A DNA stretch of 64,000 nucleotides from Aralia elata. Lineage: Eukaryota; Streptophyta; Magnoliopsida; Apiales; Araliaceae. The notes below the pieces were generated by a model, which was not told the DNA's origin, ran no database searches, and saw only the letters and a program-made list of their open reading frames with translations. Positions 22,410 through 32,194 of the stretch are shown here, one piece after another; the stretch's first letter is position 1; each line of letters begins with the position of its first letter. A program made the position numbers and the translations under genes. The stretch lies in the NCBI GenBank assembly GCA_034770075.1, contig CM068377.1, positions 57,158,275 through 57,222,274 of the forward strand, given 5' to 3'.

Positions 22410-24513
22410 CGTCGACGCCGGGAGGATCGCTTCTGTGGTGATTTTTTACCCTTTCCAATTTTTTGCCTTTTTATTAGATGATTTTTTGGAAAAGGTCGGC
22501 ATGAATATCGACGGGGTTTTGAAAGATCATTTTTTATGATGAGCCAATTTGACCAGAGTCGTCAGTTGGTATATTTGAAATGGATGTACCAACTCATCCG
22601 AGTTTCGTTTTCGTAAATCGCTGGCTCATGTGTGACTCCGAATTAATTGGTCTGCAAACCGAGATTCATAGAGTTCGGGGGCTTGCTTTAGCGAGGGGAA
22701 GGTGTTAGGCACCCCCTGACTTCCGTGAAACACGGTTACCGCAATCTCGATGCTTTTCCTATCCTTTAATTCTTAAAATGTGTGTGTGCGTGCGTGTGTG
22801 CCTATGTGAATGTTGTGGTGAGTTTGCATGGAGAAGCCGTTTGGGTTTTTTGAAAAGTCGTGTTTTATTTTGAAAATGCTTTAGAATGTCCTTCGGCTTT
22901 ATACGAGAAAGCTTTATGAGAAAGGTTTGATTTTAATTGTCAAAAGCTGTGAGATTTTTTTCATTAGGTGTCGTTTTGGCAAAACAAGAGTTTTTTTAAA
23001 CCCTCGTCAAAATAGGAATCGAGACCTATACGTTGCTTTCATAAGTAAAATGACGGGCAACTTCTAGGATCTCTTTAACCCTATGCACAACGGTTTGATG
23101 AAAACGTCATTTATTTTTACAAAACCATTTTTGTGATGTTTGAAAACGATTTTTCTTTAGCCTTCTCGTTTAATAGGAATAGACATTCATTAGCACTTCC
23201 AATTTTAAGCCTCGTGGTGCTAATAACCTAATTTTATTGATTTTATGGAATTCTTCATCGTTTAGCTTTGAAATCATTTTTCGTGTCGCAAATCAAGTCA
23301 AGCATTAAAATGCGTTGGGGCTATTCATGGGCATGTAAGCCATCAAAATAACCCCAAACGCCCACAAGCACATATTTCGCTATTACGGGGCCTTAAACCC
23401 GATTTTCAACTTGATATCGTTTTAAGGCCCGACAATTACATATTTACAATAAAGGGTACATCGACCCTAATGCATACACCCACAAATGTCCATCATCGGA
23501 TTTGGACCACGGGGTCGCGTTCCTAGGCTCACATCCAAAATTGCTACACACTCACAAAATGGATATTACAAAAAATAAACAACACCGGGTTGCCTAACAC
23601 ACCACAATATCCTAAAATAGCAATCTAAATACACTACACATAATACATTATCATAACGAGCTAAAAATCACCAAATGGATATCATCGGGCCATTAGAAAG
23701 AATTTCGTTCCGTTGGAACCCTCACTAATAGTCCCTAATCCATGTATCCACAACAATATACAAGAAAAACTACATTTAATATAGCCCGAATGACAACAAG
23801 TTTAACAAAATGATATAACAAAAATGCTATAAAAAGGGGTTCTTCACCTTACAAATGACACCACGATGCGTATAAACTCGTATATTAATTAGAGTAGAAA
23901 ATATATGTGATACAATCTAAGAAAAGGGATATAAATCCTCACTTTTTTCTCTCTTTTCTCTCTTTTCCCGCTCCTGTTTTGCTGTTGTTTCTTCCTCTTT
24001 TTTCTTTTTCTTCCGCTGTTGTTCGTTGCTGATTTCTTCCTCTCTCTTTTTCTCTCACTCCTGTCAAAACTCTCTGTATGCTGAATGAAGAAATGCGCTG
24101 ATAAAGACTTATCAGAGGCAGCCGCAGATTGATCTGCGGCTGGCCTCGGTTCCTCCGCGCCCGCCGCGCACTTCAGCCACTCGCCGCGCACTTCAGTTTA
24201 TTTTAATCATTGGCCGCAGATCAATCCGCGGCTGGCTGGGCTAATTTTCTCAATTTTTATACCGCACCTCGATTCTCGTGTCGTACCGTTGGTTTTCGCT
24301 GAAAGGCTGGTATTTTACAGTTCGGGAACCGCTGGGAAACGTGCCATATCATTCAGCTTTGATCGTTGTCATGTCGGCTTTGATCGCAAGTCATTACGGT
24401 GGCTTTGAGTGTTCGTACTTATGTCCACCTCCCGTTCTCGTAGGCTGGGTTAATTAACGATTTTGCCCTCCTGTCAGGGTCAGTATACGAAGTGCAAAAT
24501 TTGGGTGTCTACA
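22410..24513 (-). mobile_element. O1 3' LTR
   Basis: On the minus strand it starts TGTAGACACCC at 24513 and ends GGCGTCGACG at 22410, the last base changed from A. It matches 32195-34297 closely; differences are scattered single bases. Minus-strand frames such as 23889-24191 repeat in the other LTR and are not credible genes. Confidence 0.9.
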
Positions 24514-24528
24514 GCTGCCCCTCTTTAT
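24514..24528 (-). other. O1 polypurine tract
   Basis: The minus strand reads GATAAAGAGGGGCAGC immediately before the LTR start TGTAGACACC, as expected for the plus-strand primer of an LTR element. Confidence 0.75.
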
Positions 24529-24799
24529 CATGTTTATGAAATGTTAAATGAAATGAACATGATAAAGAAGTAGACATCCGATGCATGAATGACAGTGCAT
24601 AAGAATGACAGTACATACATGATGCAACACATATAGCTTATGGTGCAACACAAAATGTAAGGCATGCAAACATTCGTAAAGGTGTCAATGCATCATGCAA
24701 TCGTAAACTTCTTGTGAGTATCGGTCCCAACAGGTTTCAATCGCTGATCGCATTGTTGTTGTCGGGTTCCGTCTTTGACAGGTCGTTGCTCTAATCGTT

Positions 24800-26405
24800 A
24801 TCACCAACGTCGTGCTCCGTCTCGTAATCGCCGTAGTCTTGGAATCGTCATCGTCTCATAACCGCCGGGTCTCGTATCCGATCGGTCATCTCGTAGATGT
24901 AGGGTCTAATTTCCGATGGGTCATCTCGTCTGTATCGGTTCTCGTCTCCGATTGGTCGACTCGCCTGTATCAGTTCTCGTCCCCGGTTAATCGTTTCGCC
25001 GGCACCGGGTCTCGTCTCTGATTGGCCGAGTTATCTGCACCGGGTATCGTCTCCGGTTGATTGATTCGTCGATATCGGGTCTCGTCTCCGGTTGGTCGAG
25101 TGGTCTGTATCGATTATCGTCTCCGATTGGTCGACTCGTCTGCACCGGGTATCGTCTCCGGTTGATTGATTCGTCGGCACCGGATCTCATCTCTGGTTGG
25201 TCGAGTTGTCTGTATCGGTTATCGTCTCCGATTGGTCGACTCGTCTACACCGGGTATCGGCTCCGATTGATTGATTTGTCGGCACCGGGTCTCGTCTTCG
25301 GTTGGCCGAGTTGTCTGCACCGGCTCTCGTCTCCGGTTGGTTGATTCGTCGTCACCGGATCTCGTCTCCGGTTGGTCGAGTTATCTGTATCGGTTATCGT
25401 CTCTGATTGGTCGACTCATCTGCACTGGGTATCGTCTCCGGTTGATTGATTCGTCGGCACCGGATCTCGTCTCTTATTGGCCGAGTTGTCTACATCGGTT
25501 ATCGTCTCCGATTGGTCGACTCATCTGCACTGGATATCGGCTCCGGTTGATTGATTCGTCGGCACCGGGTCTCGTCTCCGGTTGGCCGAGTTTTCTGCAC
25601 CGGGTTTCGTCTCCGGTTGGTTGATTCGTCGGCACCGGATCTCATCTCTGGTTGGTCGAGTTGTCTGTATCGGTTATCGTCTCCGATTGGTCGACTCGTC
25701 TACACCGGGTATCGGCTCCGATTGATTGATTTGTCGGCACCGGGTCTCGTCTTCGGTTGGCCGAGTTGTCTGCACCGGCTCTCGTCTCCGGTTGGTTGAT
25801 TCATCGTCACCGGGTCTCGTCTCCGGTTGGTCGAGTTATCTGTATCGGTTATCGTCTCTGATTGGTCGACTCGTCTGCACTAGGTATCGTCTCCGGTTGA
25901 TTGATTCGTCGGCACCGGATCTCGTCTCTTATTGGCCGAGTTGTCTACATCGGTTATCGTCTCCGATTGGTCGACTCATCTGCACTGGATATCGGCTCCG
26001 GTTGATTGATTCGTCGGCACCGGGTCTCGTCTCCGGTTGGCCGAGTTTTCTGCACCGGGTTTCGTCTCCGGTTGGTTGATTCGTCGTCACCGGGTCTCGT
26101 CTCCGGTTGGTCGAGTTTTCTGTATCGGTTATCGTCTCCGATTGGTCGACTCGTCTGCACCGGGTATCGTCTCTGGTTGATTGATTTGTCGGCACCGGGT
26201 CTCGTCTCCGGTTGGCCGAGTTGTCCACATCGGTTATCGTCTCCGATTGGTCGACTCGTCTGCACCGGGTATCGTCTCTGGTTGATTGATTCGTCGGCAC
26301 CGGGTCTCGTCTCCGGTTGGCCGTTTTGTAAATCATGTCGTTTCTGCCGGGTCCTGCCCCGATGATCGATTCGTCGTATTCCACGCCCGATTGGTCGAAA
26401 TCTCG
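24800..26405. repeat. Hierarchical satellite: 35-bp units, 105-bp triplets, 455-bp duplication
   Basis: The basic 35-bp unit begins CTCCGGTTGGTCGAGTTGTC and ends ATCGT. Three variants rotate (TTGATTGATTCGTCGGCACC, TTGGTCGAGTTGTCTGTATC and TTGGTCGACTCGTCTGCACC types), giving a 105-bp higher-order unit. In addition 25190-25644 and 25645-26099 are near-identical copies of a 455-bp block (13 units). Both array edges decay gradually. Because 105 is divisible by three, long but meaningless frames rich in SSP, RLV and GY appear on the plus strand. Confidence 0.92.
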
Positions 26406-26537
26406 TATTTTATTCTCATAAGTCAAATGGATTTTAAAATTGATCAATTTCTCTATTATTAACTGTATGATGCATGCTTTTTATTCATGGATAGAGAATG
26501 AACCCCTGCACAGTCTTTTTGATACTATTTTTCACCG

Positions 26538-28184
26538 ATGTCGTCACCAGACGTCGTGGCACGTTTGGATCTCGGTCCTCCCACAGGGTTGGTTGGCAGG
26601 CTTTTCCGCTGGTTGGACAGTTTATTGTCAGGTGAAAAGGTTATCGCAGATGGTCTTCTGGGACATTCCTGGTCCTTATTATCCTTTCAGGTGCCGGCGG
26701 GCTTTGTGGAGGGTATTTTGAGCTATTGGGCCCCTGCCCGTCAGGTGTTCAGATTAGGGACAATGGAGCTGACCCCCACTCTCGAGGAGTATGCTCGCTT
26801 TACTGGCTTCTCTTGGGATGGTCCTTGTGCCAGGGTCACAGCTGGTCCCATGCGCCGTCAGTTCTTGACTTTTACTGGTTTGCGGAGGACAGTCCTGTTA
26901 TCGGTGACTACGTCAGACCATCTAGTACCCCTTCATTTCTTGATTGATCGATTCGGCTCACCCGACAGTTTTCATCTATTCTCTGGTGATTTCTCCGTAT
27001 CTGAGGCGCGTTGGGGCACTTTGAGAGTAGATGTTTTGATGGCTTGTGTTATCTCAGTTTTGTATCTGCCAGCCGGACCCGATCTGTTGGACATGCGAGT
27101 TATTGCGGCCACTAGAGCCCTTCAGGAGGATCGCACCATCATTCCCATGATACTAGCAGACACCTACATGTCAGTCTCGTATTGTTAGTCTTTCCGAGGT
27201 AGAGTATTCAGAGGGAGCTCTGTTTTGTTGTATGTGTGGTTTATGAGCCATCTCAGCCCTATCAGTCATTTCCGTCGCCATGGGTTTTGCTTTAGCCACG
27301 ACATGGCCATGTAATTTTCATTCCGTCCCGTGAGCTGTATTAATGCGGCTTCCTGGACAGACTTCTTATCGACTATTGGGGAGCCTTTTCATCTCTTGAT
27401 CTATTCGGGTTATTGCTCCTTCATGAGCTTCTTGACTCATGTGCCCACCTTAGATTTCATCCCAATTTCTGGCTTGAGGGGAGTGACAACTTATCATCCT
27501 TTGGCGGTCATGGGGCAGTTTGATCAGATACAAGATTTTCACCCTTTCACGAGCGCAGCCGATTATCGATTCCTCATATCACCCCAGACAGAGAGAGATC
27601 TACTGCGAGTATATGATCTTTGGTCTCGCAGGGTCTTTGCCGAGTATAGTGAGAGCTGCCCCATTCAGACATCTGCTTATGTGCAATGGTTGCACGGAGA
27701 CTCTGATATGGTTGGTTTGAATCAGACTGGAGTATTTGATGACTCTCGAGTGATTTTCACAGATGATACCACCCCAGAGGTATCTGTTCCTCCTGAGTCT
27801 ACAGGGGTGATGTCCGGACCAGATTTAGAAGGCTTCTCCACTCCCGCCCATATTCCTTATTCCATCTCAGCTAATTCTGCCCCTAGTCGGGTTACTGAGG
27901 ATAGCCGGATCCGTCTGGCCTTGATTACTACTGAGGCTGAGAGAGATGCTGCTCTTGTTGAGAGAGATGTTGCCATTCTGGCCAGAGATGCTACCCTTAC
28001 TGACAGAGACACCCTTGTATTGCAGACTAGGGCAGTTATTGATGCTCACTCTGAGACTGTTAGCCGAGCCACTGCTTTATTGGATCGCATCAACATGATG
28101 GGGCAGCAGATTGCAGGGGATGCCGATGCTTTAGATCTATCCACCACCTTATCCATCCTGCTTCAGTTAGTTTCAGATTTGTAG
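26538..28184 (+). pseudogene. DUF7745-like (plant mobile-domain-like) ORF carried antisense in O1
   Basis: One 549-codon frame is interrupted only by TAG at 27186 and TAA at 27312. The N-terminal half carries the pattern ELTPTLEEYARFTGF, and further on ALQEDRTIIPMILADTY and GLRGVTTYHPLAVMGQFDQIQ, which I recognise from a plant-specific family (DUF7745, related in style to plant mobile domain proteins). The C-terminus has a heptad ladder ERDAALV/ERDVAIL/ARDATLT/DRDTLVL, predicting a coiled coil. It runs opposite to gag-pol. No catalytic motif is seen and the function is unknown. It may have been captured from a host gene or be an accessory gene of the lineage. It is now broken. Confidence 0.7.
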
Positions 28185-28718
28185 ATCATTTTATTTCCTG
28201 CATAGACTATGTCAATTTCATCGATTATCGAAAGAGAAATCTCGTAACAAAATGACTTATATATGTAGATATGCATTTAAATTTAGTCATTTTCCTTTTT
28301 TGTCGTATCGTTGCCTTTCATTGGATCCTCATTTTATCCAGCTAATCATGATTTTGATATTTCGCCTTCTTTCTCTCCTCCAGTCTTGATGGAGATTTGA
28401 CAGATATTGCCGCACACCCTGTTGATTTCATCGGACTGAGTCTAGATTTTTGGCTAACTGTTTGGTTGGGTTAGGGTTATGTCATTGAGATGAAGCTGAC
28501 TAGGTGGCTGGTTTTGGGAAGGTTTTGAGGGTATAGGAAGGCTTTTCTGGCTGTTGGGAATCGGTTTTGGTTAGAGAAAGTGTTATTTTGTAAAAAATGG
28601 ACCGTGCCATGATGGCTGCCTACGTACTCCCACAAGTCGGGAAATCAGGTCCTACGTAGTTCGTTCTTCAAAGAAAGAGGAGACAATGATGATGATTTTT
28701 TTTTCCTTTTTTTTTCTT
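28185..28718. other. Spacer between converging O1 reading frames
   Basis: No coding signal was found. It includes a short T-rich tract (28695-28718) and lies between the 3' end of the plus-strand ORF and the 3' end of the minus-strand integrase piece, so both would share this region for transcript ends. Confidence 0.5.
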
Positions 28719-29315
28719 TCAGGCGTAGAACCGCTTCACCGAGTCAGAATTTATGGGCTGTGGAAACACCTCACCGTCCATCTCTTGCAATATGAGGGCT
28801 CCTCCGGACAGCACTTTCTTAATCACAAAAGGTCCCTCCCAGTTCGGGGCGAACTTCCCTTTGGCTTCATCTTGACAAGGCATGACTCTCTTTAGCACTA
28901 GGTCATTTTCCTTGAACTTCTGAGGTCTTACCTTTTTGTCGTACGATCGAGATATTCTTTGCTGATATAACTGGTCGTGCAAAACAACCGCTACCCTCCT
29001 TTCATCAATTAGGGTCAATTGGTCGTACCGACTTTGTATCCAATCCTCCTCGCTTATCTGAGCATCAATCAAGATTCTGAAGGATGCCATCTCAACCTCA
29101 ACTGGCAGAATAGCCTCCATTCCGTATACCAAAGCGTAAGGGGTTTCCCCTGTAGAAGTACGCACTGGCGTTCTGTACGCCAGCAGGATGAGAGGTAGCA
29201 GATCCGGTCATCCCCGGTGATTAGCAGACATTCTCGCCATGATCTTCTTGATATTCTTATTTGCAGCCTCCACTGCCCCATTCATCTTAGGACGGTAAAT
29301 GACAGAATTGAGGTG
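28719..29315 (-). pseudogene. O1 integrase C-terminal piece
   Basis: The frame shows the end of the integrase core (NGAVEAANKNIKKI, with the catalytic Glu context, then TPYALVYGMEAILPVE) and the GPY/F-like tail (GKFAPNWEGPFVIKKVLSGGAL), ending at TAA 28719. A TGA at 29208 replaces a residue that is Trp in the family. The first two catalytic aspartates of the integrase core and its zinc finger are absent. It is in frame with the RT piece upstream; the junction carries a TAG at 29319. Confidence 0.88.
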
Positions 29316-29726
29316 TTTCTACTTGACAGGCTTGAAACCCTCCTTGATGGGCAACCGGTGTACCACAATGTCGGTGGACAATCCGATCATGTCCTCATGA
29401 GACCAGGCAAAAACATCCTCATACTGGCTTAGCAACTCGGTTATTTCTGTTTTCTGGCTAGGGGTCAGGTCTGTCCCTATCTCGAGCTCTTTGGGTTTGT
29501 CAGGGGTTCCGATATTTAAGGTGATGGTTTGGTCTAAGTTGGGTTTGGGTTTGTCTTCGACCCATCCTTTGATCTCGTCAGGCGTGTCGTCATTATCTGT
29601 CTCATCCTGCTTAATGCCCATTAAATCGAAATCCAACTCAATATCAAAATCATAGTCGTCCTTCAAATTTGAAACATCATTTGTTAGGCAAGCAATACTC
29701 AAATCGGTACACCTGACATGAAACAA
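29316..29726 (-). pseudogene. O1 reverse transcriptase N-terminal piece
   Basis: The segment has an acidic linker followed by DLTPSQKTEITELLSQYEDVFAW and the start of RT (HRLPIKEGFKPVK), a standard entry into Tat-type RT. The fingers and palm, including the YxDD-type box, and RNase H are missing. At 29319 the text jumps to the integrase end. The protease expected between gag and RT is also absent: only about 150 non-coding bases separate the two. Confidence 0.85.
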
Positions 29727-29882
29727 AAATATTTGTCATATATATAAGTCATTTTCCCGCAATGATCATCTTTAAAATAACATGACAAAAAAAATATAAC
29801 CATGCAAAATTCAAAATAAGGAACAAAAACTGATATCTATTCATCCCCCACCCTCTGGGGTATACCACCCTGACGCCATATT

Positions 29883-31443
29883 TTACCCTCGTTTGGATAT
29901 TACTGGCTTCATCGTCCAGTTGTTGGTGGTCAGATCGGCCGGAATGCGACAGATGAAAGGCGGCTTCGCTCCATGATCACTTGTCATGCCAACCATCTCA
30001 TCAATTCTCTTTATATAATTTAGCCTTGGTGGTCCTCCGGTTTCGCTAGCTTCCACCACATTGACCCCTTCCCCATTATGCTTAGGCAGGGGATTGACCT
30101 TAACATTTGGTGACTCTGGCTGTTCCACCATGATCTCCCCGCTATCAATCATGTTCTGAATCTTGTGCTTCAGCGCCCAGCATTCCTGAGTATCATGACC
30201 AGGGGAACCCGAATGGTACGTACACTTCCTACTCGGGTCAAATCCTCTCCCTTTCGGGTCAATTGGGGGTGCCAAATCGACTATCCTTCTCTGTGCTATT
30301 AATACTGCCAAAATCTGTTCAAGAGGATCCCCAAGCGGGGTGAATACCCGATCTCTTGTGGTCTCAAATCTTCTTCGTCCGTCCATCCTTTGATTATCGA
30401 AATTAGGTTGTCGGGGTGGCATAATTCTCTGTATTTGCACTGGAGGGCTATTCTCCACCTTCCTAGATGATCCCTGCAGAATGAGGGAAACATCTTCCTC
30501 CCTTCTCTTTTGGGTCCTGTGGGAAGCACTGCCATAGTTTCCACTTTGGATTTGCTCCGCAACTGCTTCTAGAGCTGTGAAGTCCCGGATCTTGCCAGAC
30601 TTTAACCCCATGTCAACCATTTCTCCATGCTTTATCATTTCGGCAAAAGGTCTTCCAATCCCCGCTATCACTCGCTCATAATAGGGCGCCTCCTGAATAT
30701 CCACAAAGGTCATTACCATCTCCGCCTCACTCATTGGGGGATTCACCTGTGCGACCATACCCCTCCACCGTTGTGCATAGTCCCTAAAAGATTCTTTTGG
30801 TTGCTTCTTGACCTTTGTCATCTGATATCTGTCAGGGGCCATCTGTGCCTGGAAGCTGTATTGTGTCAAGAAAGTATGGGCCAACTCCTCCCAGTTGTGG
30901 ATCCGAGCATTATCAAGGCGGGCATACCAAATTCTTGCTTCTCCCGTTAGGCTCTTTTGGAATAACTGCATCCTCAGTCCTTCGTCCTCTGCATAAGACC
31001 CAAGTTCCCCAATGTATATCTTCAGGTGTGTATAAGGATCTCCCTTCCCACTATATTTCTCAAATTCGGGGATCTTGAACTTCTCCGGATACCTGGTTCC
31101 TGGAAAGACACAGATCTGAATAATTTACCCTGCCCAAGGAACCTATGCCTTTCAGAGACTTGATGGTCTCCTCCATCTGCTTCATTTTCTTTCGAAGATC
31201 ATCAGTGTCTCCCTCCTCTGGGATAGTGATTACTGTCTTGTTAGGTGTAGGAATGGCTTTGGGGATGACTGGCTCGTCCTTAGGCTGGGGTTGATCATCT
31301 TTAGGCGGATCCTTGCTTGGCGGATCCTGCTTAGGTAGCAACTGCTCCCTCAGCATCGTGGCCATTTCCAACATCTGTTTTTTAAAATCATCAAATTCCT
31401 CCCGAGATATGGAACCAGGATTAGGAGGTGGAAGATCGGCCAT
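29883..31443 (-). pseudogene. O1 gag, one frameshift
   Basis: The minus-strand frame starts at the ATG at 31443 (MADLPPPNPG). It has a coiled-coil-like segment (DLRKKMKQMEETIKSLKGIG), shifts frame once near 31100 within the LCLF/PGTRYPEKF region, then runs to TAA at 29883. Recognisable retrotransposon gag text follows the shift: MQLFQKSLTGEARIWYARL, then WEELAHTFLTQY. A variant zinc knuckle CTYHSGSPGHDTQEC (CX2HX6HX4C) lies near 30220. About 520 residues in all. It encodes the capsid protein that would package RNA. Apart from the shift it is open, the best preserved gene of O1. Confidence 0.88.
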
Positions 31444-32172
31444 TTCAGATGTAGAAACCTGGGCCCTCTTAAATTGCAAACGCGTTTGAGGAACAATCCT
31501 ACAAGGGAAAACGGTTTGAAGTTTAGTCTTGGGAAATGAAAGATGTGGATGCATGCTAAAGCTGTAACTTTTGTGTTTTTGGTTTTTTAATCTTTCCCTA
31601 CAAAACAAAATGTTAGCAATCCCTTATTGCAATAATAATATATTCCCTGCAAAACATAGAGGTTAGTACCTTCTTTTGACAACAAGGGAAAAAATTGAAT
31701 GGGATTATGACATTTATACGCGTAAACGTAGAAAGGCATGAAGAGACTTTCCCTGCGTTGGGTTAATCTGAGGCTGACCTACCCTAAGGTTACTCTCACG
31801 GCTTTTCGGCATGAAGGTCCCCAAATCTTCGCAATCTACTCGTCTGAATACTTTCGATTGGAGCGGATATGGGTGGTGCGTTTCCTGAGCCATCTCCGGG
31901 GAGCAGCCCCTTCGAGTCCAGTAATAAGCAACCGACAGGTTCGCCTCAGGAGGAGGTACACTCTCAACATACATTCACATTCATCGTCCTCACCGTATGC
32001 AAATGATTACTTTAAAGTAAAGCAATTCCATTCAATCATTCATTCCTTGGACAAAACACACATTCACACAACAACAAGTAAAATAGGTCAAAATATCGCA
32101 CGCACATACACATTCATGAATTTTTAAAGGATAGGACAGCATCAAGATTCGAACGCGGCTTAAGCCCCCTAA
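31444..32172 (-). other. O1 leader between primer site and gag
   Basis: No coding function can be supported. A frame continues upstream of the chosen gag ATG to 31608, but the text there does not look like gag. Plus-strand frames in 31738-32127 are antisense to this leader and are unlikely genes. Confidence 0.5.
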
Positions 32173-32192
32173 CGTCCCCAGTAGAGTCGCCA
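32173..32192 (-). promoter_or_regulatory. O1 primer-binding site, tRNA-Arg-like
   Basis: The minus strand reads TGGCGACTCTACTGGGGACG, starting two bases inside the LTR. It resembles the complement of a plant tRNA-Arg 3' end with two or three mismatches, from memory. Ogre-group elements use tRNA-Arg, which fits. Confidence 0.7.
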
Positions 32193-32194
32193 GT

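Noticed and set aside
23889..24191. Minus-strand frame rich in Lys, Arg and Glu, repeated at 33724-33975
   Set aside because: It is translation of the purine-rich tract present in both O1 LTRs.
25057..26365. Several plus- and minus-strand open frames of 80-170 codons rich in Ser, Gly, Arg and Asp
   Set aside because: They are a by-product of the 105-bp period of the satellite, which is divisible by three and lacks stops. They repeat themselves and match no protein family.
24800..26405. CRISPR-like look of ~35-bp repeats
   Set aside because: Units are head-to-tail without unique spacers, in a plant retrotransposon, with no cas genes.
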